Counted from the first letter of the stretch, positions 7,671 through 16,235 are shown. The stretch is 64,000 nt of DNA from SHLQ01 sp964451305 (GCA_964451305.1 CAYVHV010000016.1:1-64000); one strand, 5' to 3'. The notes: generated by a model not told the origin, from the letters alone. Numbers and translations are program-made.

Positions 7671-8957
7671 ATGGCGACGCGACGAACTACCGATTGCAGC
7701 GCGGGTGAGCGACTATTTGAGACAGCGCTCGAGCAGTTCGATGCTGCAGCTGACCTGGTAGAACTCCCCGACCGGACCCGAGCGATCCTTCGCAGCCCGA
7801 AGAACGAGATCATCGTCAACTTCCCGGTGGAGATGGACGACGGCGACATTCGTATGTTCCGCGGCTACCGCGTGCAACACAACGACATCTTGGGCCCGTT
7901 CAAGGGCGGACTTCGCTTCGCTCCCTATGTCAACCTCGGGGAAGTCAAAGCGCTCGCCATGTGGATGACGTGGAAGACATCGCTTGCCGGAGTTCCATTC
8001 GGCGGAGCGAAGGGCGGAATTTCGTTCAACCCGCGTGAACACAGCAAGAGCGAAAAGGAACGAATCGTCCGCCGCTTTACGCACTCGCTCGGCGCCAACA
8101 TCGGCCCCGAACATGACATCCCCGCACCCGACGTTGGCTCAAACGCTCAGTCGATGGTTTGGATGATGGATACCTACCTCAACGCAGGCTCGAGCGGCGA
8201 TCGCCAGAACACTCGCCGAGTCGTCACTGGCAAAACCATCGAGACCGGCGGATCTCTCGGCCGCGACAAGGCCACCGGCCAGGGGGCAGCATTCGTGCTC
8301 GCCCACCACTACGAAACAATCAACCGGGAACTCCGGGGACAGACGTGCGCCATACAGGGTTTTGGCAACGTCGGCGAGCACGCCGCACGAGCGCTCGTCA
8401 GCATGGGCGTAAAGATGACCCATGTTGCCGACCACACCGGGGCCATCGTCGACGAACAGGGCATCGATCCCGAGTCGCTCTGGTCTCACACCAGCCAAAC
8501 CGGCGGTGTTGCTGGCTATAAGAACGCCGATGTCATCGACGTCGAAGAGTTCTTCGCAGCCGACGTCGACATCCTCGCTCCGGCGGCGATCGAGAACCAG
8601 ATCACCAAAGAACGTGCATCACGGGTGCGAGCATCTGTCGTCCTCGAAGGTGCGAACGGCCCAACCAGTGTCGAAGGCGAACGCATCCTCATCGACAAAG
8701 GCGTCGAGATCCTGCCCGATGTCCTCGCCAACGCTGGAGGCGTCATCGTCAGCTACTTCGAGTGGTTGCAAAACAAGATGAGCTCAAAGTGGCGTCTCAG
8801 CGAAGTCGACGATGAACTGCGCCGCTACCTCTGGGACGCAGCCGACAACATCGAAGCCGAAAAGAAGCGCTTGGTCTGTAGCCGCAGACAAGCCGCCTAC
8901 GCCGTTGCGCTAAATCGCATCGGAACCGTCTTCGATCAGCGCGGGATCTGGCCGTGA
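7671..8957 (+). CDS. gdhA: Glutamate dehydrogenase (Glu/Leu/Phe/Val dehydrogenase family)
   Basis: The enzyme interconverts glutamate with 2-oxoglutarate and ammonia using NAD(P). The 428-residue product is the usual length of hexameric bacterial GDH. It contains GPFKGGLRF near 76-84 with the substrate lysine, PFGGAKGG at 109-116 with the catalytic lysine, and a Rossmann segment FGNVGEHAARAL for the nucleotide. The ATG at 7671 is preferred because GGAGGT sits 8 nt upstream at 7657-7662. An in-frame GTG at 7605 would start inside the direct repeats. The stop overlaps the next start by 4 nt (GTGA), so the two genes are probably coupled. Cofactor preference cannot be read with certainty. Confidence 0.9.
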   Translation: MATRRTTDCSAGERLFETALEQFDAAADLVELPDRTRAILRSPKNEIIVNFPVEMDDGDIRMFRGYRVQHNDILGPFKGGLRFAPYVNLGEVKALAMWMTWKTSLAGVPFGGAKGGISFNPREHSKSEKERIVRRFTHSLGANIGPEHDIPAPDVGSNAQSMVWMMDTYLNAGSSGDRQNTRRVVTGKTIETGGSLGRDKATGQGAAFVLAHHYETINRELRGQTCAIQGFGNVGEHAARALVSMGVKMTHVADHTGAIVDEQGIDPESLWSHTSQTGGVAGYKNADVIDVEEFFAADVDILAPAAIENQITKERASRVRASVVLEGANGPTSVEGERILIDKGVEILPDVLANAGGVIVSYFEWLQNKMSSKWRLSEVDDELRRYLWDAADNIEAEKKRLVCSRRQAAYAVALNRIGTVFDQRGIWP

Positions 8958-9682
8958 GCTCGATGAGCAACTCCATTCGACCAGGACCTACTGATGTCGT
9001 TGGAACGATCCGGCATCGTCTGTTGATCAATAGCCTCGCGGATCCAGCTGAGGTTGCACCGCATCTCCCCGAAGGCATCCGACCGCACGTGTCCTCATCG
9101 GGTGGGGTTGTTGTTGGTTGCTGTCTGATCGCAATCGACTCGGCACGCCCGTGGCCATTGCCAGAGGCTGTAGGGATGTCTATCCACGCCGTCGCTCACC
9201 GGATCTCGGTCGACGTCGGCCCAGAGTCTTCACCCCAGCGGAGCGTCTATGTGCCGTGTCGCCATACCAATAGCCGGCCAGCGGTCGCCGTCGGCGGCCG
9301 GCTCTTCCCTGGTGTGCACCGGCGAGCGGCCATCTCGATCGAAGAAACACCGGAGATTCTGAGCTGGTCGGTGTCGAGCGCGGATGCTGATCAGGATTTC
9401 AATATTTCCGTCACCGCCGACATCGCGAACGCCCCCGACGCGCAAACCGAGGTTGCCGAGATCGTCATCGGTACCGTCTTGGGCGTATCTCCCGGGCATC
9501 GCGATGGTTCGATCGAGGCTGCCGATATGTGCCCGGAGACGATGTCGGCCAAGGCCGTCACGCTTTCCTCTCTGGCCTCTCCGTTCATCGAAGGCTTCTC
9601 GACCGCTGAGCCAGCAGAGACGCTTCTCATGACAAATGTCGGGGTCACCTGGCGTCGAGCAAACGGCTGGACGACCACCTAG
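8954..9682 (+). CDS. Hypothetical protein, DUF2071/acetoacetate-decarboxylase-like
   Basis: The 242-residue protein starts at a GTG that overlaps the glutamate dehydrogenase stop. The N-terminal pattern (short hydrophobic strand, then a PHLPEGIRPH turn, then a Gly/Val strand and a CRHTNSRPAVAVGGRLFPG segment) resembles DUF2071 proteins, which share a fold with acetoacetate decarboxylase. The match is weak and I do not see the catalytic lysine context of a true decarboxylase. No membrane segment is present. Tight coupling suggests co-expression with amino-acid catabolism, but no reaction can be assigned. Confidence 0.5.
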   Translation: MSSMSNSIRPGPTDVVGTIRHRLLINSLADPAEVAPHLPEGIRPHVSSSGGVVVGCCLIAIDSARPWPLPEAVGMSIHAVAHRISVDVGPESSPQRSVYVPCRHTNSRPAVAVGGRLFPGVHRRAAISIEETPEILSWSVSSADADQDFNISVTADIANAPDAQTEVAEIVIGTVLGVSPGHRDGSIEAADMCPETMSAKAVTLSSLASPFIEGFSTAEPAETLLMTNVGVTWRRANGWTTT

Positions 9683-9704
9683 TCGGCTGCAGTATGTCCA
9701 GCGG

Positions 9705-10316
9705 CTATAGCCAGGCGCCGAGCTCGTCCTTACGCAGCTGCCAGTCTTCGCTGGTGATGGCATAGCGGAGGTGATCTTCCCAGGTGCCGTTGATCTCGAG
9801 ATACCGCTCGGCCATGCCTTCAAGGCGGAGACCGAGCTTCTCGACGACGCGCCGTGACGGCCGGTTTCGAGGAATGATCGCGATCTGCAAGCGGTGCAGA
9901 CGAAGCTCTTCGAACGCGAAGCGCATCGCAACGACGAGCGCTTCTGGAGTGTATTCACGACCGGCGAACCGCTGATCGATCCAGTAGCCGACGTACGCGT
10001 TCTGGAAGGGCCCTCGTTGGATGGCCGACACGTTCATCTCGCCGACGAGTTGGTTCTGCACAAAAACGCCGAAGCCATAACCCGTCCCGAGCTGGCGTTC
10101 ACGTTGGCGGGCAGCACATCGAGACGCGAACGCCTGGCGATTTTTCACGACATCGGGTTGACCAGAAATTCGGGCCGGCTCCCACTTGGTTAGCCATTCC
10201 TCATTCACGGTGCGCACTTCTCGCCATTGCGCGAAGTCATCGGCGACCAACGGACGCATCACGAGTCGTCGGCCGACGAGAGGGATCGAGCCCGGCTCGG
10301 GCGAAGATGAAATCAC
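9705..10316 (-). CDS. GNAT N-acetyltransferase, RimJ/RimL-like
   Basis: The 203-residue protein belongs to the GNAT acetyl-CoA-dependent acetyltransferases. It has the RLVMRPLVADDFAQW beginning typical of RimJ/RimL enzymes, a YVGYWIDQRFAGREYTPEA segment forming the acetyl-CoA binding turn, and RNRPSRRVVEKLGLRLEG near the C-terminus. RimJ/RimL enzymes acetylate ribosomal protein N-termini, but many relatives act on other substrates. I chose the GTG at 10316 because it overlaps the ppx stop by 4 nt (GTGA) and begins just before the conserved domain. An upstream frame extension lies within ppx. Confidence 0.85.
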   Translation of the reverse strand: MISSSPEPGSIPLVGRRLVMRPLVADDFAQWREVRTVNEEWLTKWEPARISGQPDVVKNRQAFASRCAARQRERQLGTGYGFGVFVQNQLVGEMNVSAIQRGPFQNAYVGYWIDQRFAGREYTPEALVVAMRFAFEELRLHRLQIAIIPRNRPSRRVVEKLGLRLEGMAERYLEINGTWEDHLRYAITSEDWQLRKDELGAWL

Positions 10317-11224
10317 GACATCTGCGACAGGATAAGCCCGTCGAGAATGTCGGACTCCGAGACGAGGATGTCCTCGGCGTCGAAATAGCGAACGATCCGG
10401 GCCAAGATGCACATTCCGCCGACGATCGTGTCGACACGCCCTTCCTCAAGACCGGGGTTGAACTTCCGGTCTTCACGCGACTCGGTCACCAAGGTGCGAT
10501 ACACATCCTCGACGGCGTCACGCGTGAGCCGGAAGTGGTGAATCTTGTCGCGGTCGTACTCGGCGAGACCGATCTCGACGGCGGCGGCGGTCGAAACCGT
10601 ACCGGCGAGGCCCACGAGTTGTCGTGCCCCCATCGCCATCGGCACTTCTCGAGCAACATCGTCGAGGTGGGTTTCCGCAACGGACAGGCAGGCCACCAAC
10701 TCTTCAGGCCGTGGCGGATCGCTCTCGACATACTTCTCGGTGAACCGGACGCTTCCCATGTCTGTCGAGATGCCGCCCTCCATTCGAGATCCGCCGACAG
10801 CGAACTCGGTTGAGCCTCCGCCGATGTCGAAGACAAGAAACGGGCCGTCAGCCGGGTCGAGTTCGGCGGTCGCACCAAGAAATGAGAGCTCAGCCTCTTC
10901 CTCGCCGGAGATGAGCTCGGGGCGAACGCCGACGGTTTGTTCTGAAACGGCGAAGAAGTCTTCCCGATTCTCGGCATCTCGAGCCGCGGAGGTGGCGGTC
11001 ATCCGAACCCCGGCCAGCTCGTAGTTATCCATGATGCCTCGATAACCAGCGAGTGCTTCTTGAACCCGTTGAATCCCCTCGTCGGAGAGCCTGCCTGTGG
11101 CGTCGACGCCACGGCCGAGACCGGTGATCGTCATCTCCCTCTCGAAGGTGGTGGTGCCATCGCCAATGATGAGGCGAGTGGAGTTTGTACCGCAGTCGAT
11201 GCCTGCGTAAATCGGTTCACTCAT
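10313..11224 (-). CDS. ppx: Ppx/GppA-type exopolyphosphatase
   Basis: The 303-residue protein has the ASKHA ATPase fold of exopolyphosphatases and pppGpp phosphohydrolases. GIDCGTNSTRLII at the N-terminus forms the phosphate loop, SGEEEAELSFLG is near 130, and LVFDIGGGSTEF near 150 completes the site. It is the short actinobacterial Ppx form, lacking the C-terminal HD-like region of E. coli Ppx. It follows the DUF501 gene by 12 nt, the order seen in other Actinobacteria (eno-ftsB-DUF501-ppx). Confidence 0.9.
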   Translation of the reverse strand: MSEPIYAGIDCGTNSTRLIIGDGTTTFEREMTITGLGRGVDATGRLSDEGIQRVQEALAGYRGIMDNYELAGVRMTATSAARDAENREDFFAVSEQTVGVRPELISGEEEAELSFLGATAELDPADGPFLVFDIGGGSTEFAVGGSRMEGGISTDMGSVRFTEKYVESDPPRPEELVACLSVAETHLDDVAREVPMAMGARQLVGLAGTVSTAAAVEIGLAEYDRDKIHHFRLTRDAVEDVYRTLVTESREDRKFNPGLEEGRVDTIVGGMCILARIVRYFDAEDILVSESDILDGLILSQMS

Positions 11225-11236
11225 GAATTCAGGAGT

Positions 11237-12331
11237 TTATTCACTCGGCGCAGCTGACGACGGCCAGGACGGCGAATCCACTTCATGGAGATGATCGGCA
11301 ACCCATCGACCGACCGGGTCATCACCGCCCGCTAGGTAGTAGCCGTAGTGCGCGTGGAGGCACTTCACACCGTTGCGGGTACCCCCAACGCCACCGGTCG
11401 GCACGTGCTGCGGTGGGTTCGACACAGAGGCGAGGATCTCATCGCGCTCGGCACGATAACGATCGTGCGCTGCGTTCACGGCATCGAGACCAACATCGGC
11501 CTCTGAGCGACGCACGCCCTTCAGTGCTTCGAGTCGCCCAACGAGCATCGACTCTCGTTCGCCACAGAGCCAATAGAGCGTCGGCATCGGCCGGCCGTCG
11601 ACGAGGACCGGATGGTTCTTCAATACAACGGGCTTGCCATCGCCGTCACGCGCCACAACTTCGAACGCACCCATTGGTTCTCGACCCAACAGCTCTCGGA
11701 CGTCGATCCGGTCGAGGTACCGCTGACGAACCTCTTCAAGACCTGCAATAGTGTCGACATCGGTCGGATCTCCAGCGCTCGGCACCTCGGTTACGCTGCC
11801 CGGCGGGGCCGCGGCGATCAGCTCTCGAGCGCCCGCGTCGCCCTCGGTTGGGAGATCGGGCCATACAGACGCTGCCAACCGCGTCGGGGGACGCCGACGA
11901 GTGCCGAACACTGCGACCGATATCGGGGTGCTGGTTGCCGATCGAAGGCTTACCCAGGTTTGTGTGCCCACCAATGGTTGATCGGCTAAACCAATCACCA
12001 TCGAGTCGTACCCCTGATCCGCAGCAAGTGTCGCTGCTGCCTGGACCGAGTGGCTCTGTCCCGCCGCCCAATTCGGGCTCACAAGCACCGCAACGTCGGG
12101 GGGCAACAGATCGGCAAAGTCATCATCGCCAACGACGACGACCACACCGTCATAGCCAGCGTCGAGAACCGCCGACAACGAATGCACGAGCACCGGACGG
12201 TCCCCGACGACCGAGCGGAGTTTGTGCTCATCACCGAGGAAACGACTTCCTCCACCTGCGGCGAGAAGGACTGCGAGCGTGCGATCGGTAACCGATACAG
12301 CACTGTCGATGTTCGTTGCGTCTTTGGACAT
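11237..12331 (-). CDS. Fusion: MocA-like molybdopterin cytidylyltransferase + DUF501
   Basis: Two recognisable proteins are joined in one 364-residue frame. Residues 18-205 are a MobA/MocA-type nucleotidyltransferase: LLAAGGGSRF binds the nucleotide, SPNWAAGQSHSV and ADQPLV (116-121) match the MocA core, GDAGARELI (164-172) is a family hallmark, and DVDTIAGLE closes the domain. Residues 210-350 are DUF501, from LLGREPMGAFEVVARD through LYWLCG to GVGGTRNGVKCLHAHYG. MocA enzymes attach CMP to molybdopterin for CO dehydrogenase/xanthine dehydrogenase-family enzymes, which fits the XdhC, VWA and MoxR genes upstream. DUF501 has no known function and is normally a separate gene between ftsB and ppx. 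ATG 12331 lies just before the first strand. The divergent neighbour starts 35 bp away. Confidence 0.85.
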   Translation of the reverse strand: MSKDATNIDSAVSVTDRTLAVLLAAGGGSRFLGDEHKLRSVVGDRPVLVHSLSAVLDAGYDGVVVVVGDDDFADLLPPDVAVLVSPNWAAGQSHSVQAAATLAADQGYDSMVIGLADQPLVGTQTWVSLRSATSTPISVAVFGTRRRPPTRLAASVWPDLPTEGDAGARELIAAAPPGSVTEVPSAGDPTDVDTIAGLEEVRQRYLDRIDVRELLGREPMGAFEVVARDGDGKPVVLKNHPVLVDGRPMPTLYWLCGERESMLVGRLEALKGVRRSEADVGLDAVNAAHDRYRAERDEILASVSNPPQHVPTGGVGGTRNGVKCLHAHYGYYLAGGDDPVGRWVADHLHEVDSPSWPSSAAPSE

Positions 12332-12365
12332 GGTCTCGATCGTTGAGAGGGAAGCTGAGCTGAGC

Positions 12366-12824
12366 ATGGATAAGGTCGGTCGAATGGACCAACCCGATCT
12401 GACGTTCAACCCACCGGCATTTCGCGCCATCCTCTTGATGGCCGACGCCGTGCAGGTTACCGACGGAAAGCTCTTCATTCTCGGTGGGGGCCTCGGTGTT
12501 GTCGGACCAAAGCCGCAAGTTATCTCTGTAGCAATCCGCATCGGCGTCCCATGGGACCTTGCCAACGTGAAGCATCAGTGGCAATTAGCGCTCACCGATG
12601 AAGATGGAAGACCAGCGCTTCTCAACGAAAAACCGGTCGGAATCAACGGGCAGTTCGAAGCCGGACGCCCGCCGGGAGTTGCGCCGGGTAGCGAGCTCTG
12701 GGTACCGCTCGGGGTCAACTTTGGGCCTCTCCCCCTCGAACGGGGCAAGCGTTTCACCTGGACCCTCTCGATCAATGGCGAAACCAGCCCCCATTGGACC
12801 GCAGTGTTTTCGGTTCGCCCGTAG
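12366..12824 (+). CDS. Hypothetical protein, DUF6941-like
   Basis: The product of about 152 residues begins with a hydrophobic strand and LMADAVQVTDGKLFILGGGLG, the pattern of actinobacterial DUF6941 proteins as I recall them. These are small beta-rich proteins of unknown function. There is no signal peptide or transmembrane helix. The start could be ATG 12366, with GAGGG about 14 nt upstream, or ATG 12384, with AAGG 8 nt upstream. The first is listed. It is the only plus-strand gene inside the minus-strand block, between the MocA-DUF501 fusion and the XdhC gene, so it may have arrived with the cofactor module. Confidence 0.6.
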   Translation: MDKVGRMDQPDLTFNPPAFRAILLMADAVQVTDGKLFILGGGLGVVGPKPQVISVAIRIGVPWDLANVKHQWQLALTDEDGRPALLNEKPVGINGQFEAGRPPGVAPGSELWVPLGVNFGPLPLERGKRFTWTLSINGETSPHWTAVFSVRP

Positions 12825-12869
12825 CTGCTGCCGTGTCGTAACTGCTGCGTGTCTGAACGACTGCAGTGC

Positions 12870-12887
12870 CGGAGCGCCCGAGCTCCG
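12870..12887. terminator. Hairpin between convergent genes
   Basis: Perfect 6-bp stem CGGAGC/GCTCCG with a 6-nt loop between the DUF6941-like gene and the XdhC gene, whose ends face each other. There is no T-run on either side. It is a possible bidirectional terminator. Confidence 0.35.
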
Positions 12888-12899
12888 AAGGGGCATGTG

Positions 12900-13721
12900 T
12901 TATTGCCGGTGAATTGCGCCGCTGGTATCGGTGAGCGCCGGGACGTCTCGGCCTGTTCGTAGAGCGATGATCTCCGCGACGATCGAGATGGCTGTCTCTT
13001 CGGGTGTTCTACCACCGAGGTCGATGCCGATCGGCGAGCGAAGGCGGGAGAGCTCTTCGGTTGTGAGCCCCGCATCGATCAGGCGTTTTGTCCGGTCGTC
13101 GTGCGTGCGCCGAGAACCCATGACTCCGATGTATCCAACGTTCGTCGCAAGCGCAGAGCGAATCGCGGGGATATCGAACTTGGCGTCGTGGGTGAGTACC
13201 GCAACAGCGTCACGTTCTCCGAGCTGTTCGCCGACGTCGTCGAGCAGCCGATTTGGCCAGTCGACCGCAACCACATCTGCCCGCGGAAACCGTTTCTTCG
13301 TGGCGAACATCGGCCGGGCGTCGCAAACGGTCACTCGGTAACCGAGAAACTTCGCGACGTTGGTCAGCGCCGCCGTGAAATCGACCGCGCCAAAGATGAG
13401 CATCTGTGGTGGTGGAGCGAAGCTCTCGATGAACACCGCTACTTCGTCGCTGCGAGCTTGGCCGTGTGCTCCGTAACGACGGATGCCCGTCCGCCCCGCA
13501 GCGAGCTCCCCAAGCATGTCCCGCCCGACTACTCGGTCGAGGTCCTCGTCTCCGAGCGTCCCTTCCGTCGCTGGTTCGACACCGACCTCGGCGACGACGA
13601 GCAGCTTCGACCCGAGGTTCGGACCCTCGATTACCGTCGCCAGCGCCACCGGGGTTTCTGCTCGAATGGCGTTGCTCAACTCGGCGAAGACTGGCGTTGC
13701 ATCTCCAGAATCAGACGACAC
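12900..13721 (-). CDS. XdhC/CoxF-family molybdenum cofactor maturation protein
   Basis: The 273-residue protein has a C-terminal XdhC Rossmann domain. Residues from about 107 (MLIFGAVDFTAALTNVAKFLGYRVTVCDAR) bind a nucleotide, followed by AVLTHDAKFD, YIGVMGSRRT and IDLGGRTPEETAISIVAEI. These are the family signature near residues 185-255. The N-terminal half is a degenerate CoxI domain without the GS-x-PR-x-x-G motif. XdhC proteins receive molybdenum cofactor, catalyse its sulfuration with a partner and insert it into molybdenum hydroxylases. The gene starts 3 nt after the stop of a separate CoxI-only gene, so the two polypeptides may form one functional XdhC. Confidence 0.85.
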   Translation of the reverse strand: MSSDSGDATPVFAELSNAIRAETPVALATVIEGPNLGSKLLVVAEVGVEPATEGTLGDEDLDRVVGRDMLGELAAGRTGIRRYGAHGQARSDEVAVFIESFAPPPQMLIFGAVDFTAALTNVAKFLGYRVTVCDARPMFATKKRFPRADVVAVDWPNRLLDDVGEQLGERDAVAVLTHDAKFDIPAIRSALATNVGYIGVMGSRRTHDDRTKRLIDAGLTTEELSRLRSPIGIDLGGRTPEETAISIVAEIIALRTGRDVPALTDTSGAIHRQ

Positions 13722-13724
13722 CGG

Positions 13725-14039
13725 CTACCAATCCAACGGTTCGATGAACAGGTGGATCGTCCCGCCGCACGTCAGCCCGACAGCAAACGCTTCGTCGTCG
13801 GAGTATCCAAAGGTGACGGTGCGACGATCTCCCGTTTCGATGATTTCAAGCGCTTCGGTGACAACCGCGCCTTCCACACATCCGCCCGAGACCGATCCGG
13901 CGACCTCACCATCTTCGTTTACCGCCATGGCTGCGCCGGGAAGCCGAGGACCTGACCCATCGAGGTCGATAACTCGCGCAACTGCAACGGCTTTACCCTG
14001 CCGTTGCCAGCGATCCAGATCGTTTAGAAGTTCTTTCAT
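13725..14039 (-). CDS. CoxI-type N-terminal XdhC domain protein
   Basis: The 104-residue protein is only the N-terminal XdhC_CoxI domain. It shows GSGPRLPGAAMAV near 25-37 and SVSGGCVEGAVV near 47-58, the conserved core that contacts molybdenum cofactor, and the LTCGGTIHLFIEP end. The domain's conserved cysteines are present. It lacks the Rossmann half, which is supplied by the next gene. The ATG at 14039 is chosen because the conserved domain starts about ten residues later and the frame upstream has no similarity. In CO dehydrogenase clusters a similar small CoxI accompanies CoxD, CoxE and CoxF. Confidence 0.85.
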   Translation of the reverse strand: MKELLNDLDRWQRQGKAVAVARVIDLDGSGPRLPGAAMAVNEDGEVAGSVSGGCVEGAVVTEALEIIETGDRRTVTFGYSDDEAFAVGLTCGGTIHLFIEPLDW

Positions 14040-14085
14040 TGCTCCCCCGTGCCCTGTCCACACCGTACCAGTGGTCGTCCCCGTC

Positions 14086-15282
14086 TCATGCCCCGACCGC
14101 TTCGGAGAGCGCCGTAAGCGAGTCCAAGCAGTGTCCCTCCAGAAACGTGTCGATGAACGGCATTGCGGCAGCCATGCCTCGGGCGATGGGTTCATATCCA
14201 GGCGTGACCTTCAACGGGTTGACCCAGACCACCCGATGCGCTGTTCGCGACAACCGTTCCATCTCTTCAGACATCTGTGCTGGTTCGCCACGATCCCACC
14301 CATCGGAGAGGATCACGACGATCGAGCCGCGAGCCATACCTCGCACACCCCACACGTCGTTGAACTCTTTGATTCCCTCACCGAGGCGCGTACCGCCGGA
14401 CCAATCGGCGACCTCTTCGGTCGCTGCAGCGACCGCCTCGTCAACGTCATGGCTATTGAGCTGGCGTGTCATGCGGGTAAGTCGAGTCCCAAGGCCAAAG
14501 ACCTCGACGCGCCCTCGCCCGACAACGGCAGCATGAGCAAACCGGATCAACACACGAGCGTATGGCTCCATCGAACCAGAGACATCGAGCAACATCACGA
14601 GCCGACGCGTTCGTGTCCCCGTGGTCGTGCGACTGAGTTGCAGGGGCTCTCCCCCGGTCTTCATCGCGGCCCGAACCGTCCGACGAAGGTCGTTGCGGTC
14701 GCCTCCAGGAGAGCTAACGCGACGCCGCGATGCTCGGACTGCTGGCTGTAGCTTCATCCGGTTCATGACCTTTTGAGCTTCGTACATCTCTTCGCGGGTG
14801 AACTCCGCGAAGTCCTTCTCATTCAGCGTCTCCGACGCGCTGTAGCGAAGTGCCAACACGTCATCTTCGCTCCCTTCTCCCTCGCCGTCGCCTTCACCAT
14901 CGTCGGTACCGAGCGTTGCCGATTCGGGTTCGTCCTCGAATCGGACCTTGAACCCAGTGCCGTTGCGATGGAAGTACGCAAGGAACATTGCGTCGTACAT
15001 CGCAATATCTTCAAGGCGGGTCACGAGCGTCGAACGGCCAGCCCAATACACGTCGTTACCATCACCCAGTCCTACCGCTCGAAGCGCTCTCGTGAAGAGC
15101 AGCGATGAGCTGATCGGGATGGTAAGCCCACCCGTTCGCAGGCTGTGAATGAACCCGGTTGCGAGCCGTTCGAGCTCGGGCATCTTTTCGATCGGTGCCG
15201 GCGACGCTGTTCGATCATCGTGGGCGTCGACATTTGATCCGTCGACGCCAGAGATCGGAAGCGGGTAATCACCGTTGCTCAT
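14086..15282 (-). CDS. coxE: VWA-domain protein, CoxE-like
   Basis: The 398-residue protein has an acidic middle region (about 120-145, rich in DGEGEG) and a C-terminal von Willebrand A domain. VMLLDVSGSM near 233 gives the DxSxS metal-ion site, GGTRLGEG and VILSDGWDRGEP give the remaining ligands. This is the arrangement of CoxE. CoxE works with the MoxR-type ATPase CoxD to mature the copper-molybdenum site of CO dehydrogenase in studied bacteria. The partner ATPase gene ends 9 nt upstream. No signal peptide is present, so it is cytosolic. Confidence 0.85.
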   Translation of the reverse strand: MSNGDYPLPISGVDGSNVDAHDDRTASPAPIEKMPELERLATGFIHSLRTGGLTIPISSSLLFTRALRAVGLGDGNDVYWAGRSTLVTRLEDIAMYDAMFLAYFHRNGTGFKVRFEDEPESATLGTDDGEGDGEGEGSEDDVLALRYSASETLNEKDFAEFTREEMYEAQKVMNRMKLQPAVRASRRRVSSPGGDRNDLRRTVRAAMKTGGEPLQLSRTTTGTRTRRLVMLLDVSGSMEPYARVLIRFAHAAVVGRGRVEVFGLGTRLTRMTRQLNSHDVDEAVAAATEEVADWSGGTRLGEGIKEFNDVWGVRGMARGSIVVILSDGWDRGEPAQMSEEMERLSRTAHRVVWVNPLKVTPGYEPIARGMAAAMPFIDTFLEGHCLDSLTALSEAVGA

Positions 15283-15291
15283 TCGACCGAC

Positions 15292-16203
15292 TTAGGCTCC
15301 GAGGGCGATCTCGATAACGCTTTCGATTCCGGCGCGTCGGGCTCGTTCTTGGTCTTCGCGGTATTTGAGCAACGTCCCGAGTGTTGCATCTACCGACTCT
15401 GCGGTCAGCTGGGTCTCGGCGAGAAGGTGAAGCGCGTTCGCCCAGTCGAGCGTTTCGGCAATGCCGGGCGGCTTGTACATACCCATGTCACGGAACTGAC
15501 CAGCTGCAGAGGCAACTTGGCGGCCGAGCGCTGCGGGCACATTCGGTGCTTTGCGTTCAATGATCTGCACTTCTCGTTCGAAGTCCGGATGCTCGACCCA
15601 GTGGTATAGCGCCCTGCGCTTCAACGCATCGTGCACATCGCGAGTTCGGTTGGAGGTGATGATCACCATCGGCGGTTTCTCTGCACCGAATGCGCCGAGT
15701 TCGGGGACGGTCACCGAGTAATCGCTCAGAGCTTCGAGAAGGAAAGCTTCAAACTCATCATCGGCTCGGTCGACTTCGTCGATCAGCAGCACGGGCGGAA
15801 TTTCAGAACCGTGATCGATGGCCTGCAATAGCGGGCGCCGAATGAGAAACCGCTGGGTGAAGAGCTCGTCTTCGAGATCGTCAGCTTGGGCATCGGCGGC
15901 TGCACCAGTGGCCTCGGCGGTCCGCAAGTGAAGTAATTGGCGGGTGTAATTCCATTCATACAGGGCCTGCGAGACGTCGATGCCCTCGTAACACTGCAAC
16001 CTGATCAGCTCTGCGCCGGTCGCAGCCGCAATAACCTTGGCTACCTCTGTCTTTCCGACGCCTGCGTCCCCTTCGAGCAGGAGCGGTCGTTCGAGCTCAG
16101 CTGCGAGAAAGATCGACGTGGCGAGGCCTCGGTCAGCCAAGTACTGGTTTTCGTCAAGCCGCTCGAGAACAGCTTCAACCGACGACAACTCACTCCGGCC
16201 CAC
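15292..16203 (-). CDS. coxD: MoxR-family AAA+ ATPase, CoxD-like
   Basis: This 303-residue MoxR/RavA-type AAA+ ATPase has Walker A EGDAGVGKTE at 43-52, Walker B VLLIDEVDRAD near 138, sensor 1 IITSNRTRDVHDALKRR near 180 and a C-terminal lid. MoxR ATPases remodel metalloenzymes together with VWA proteins, and the next gene encodes such a VWA protein. Position beside CoxE- and XdhC-type genes supports CoxD, which helps assemble the [CuSMoO2] site of CO dehydrogenase. The start is a GTG at 16203. No structural subunits of a molybdenum hydroxylase are present here, so the client is elsewhere. Confidence 0.85.
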   Translation of the reverse strand: MGRSELSSVEAVLERLDENQYLADRGLATSIFLAAELERPLLLEGDAGVGKTEVAKVIAAATGAELIRLQCYEGIDVSQALYEWNYTRQLLHLRTAEATGAAADAQADDLEDELFTQRFLIRRPLLQAIDHGSEIPPVLLIDEVDRADDEFEAFLLEALSDYSVTVPELGAFGAEKPPMVIITSNRTRDVHDALKRRALYHWVEHPDFEREVQIIERKAPNVPAALGRQVASAAGQFRDMGMYKPPGIAETLDWANALHLLAETQLTAESVDATLGTLLKYREDQERARRAGIESVIEIALGA

Positions 16204-16235
16204 TCGAGACCCCCTCTATTTCGATTAGCTACGGC

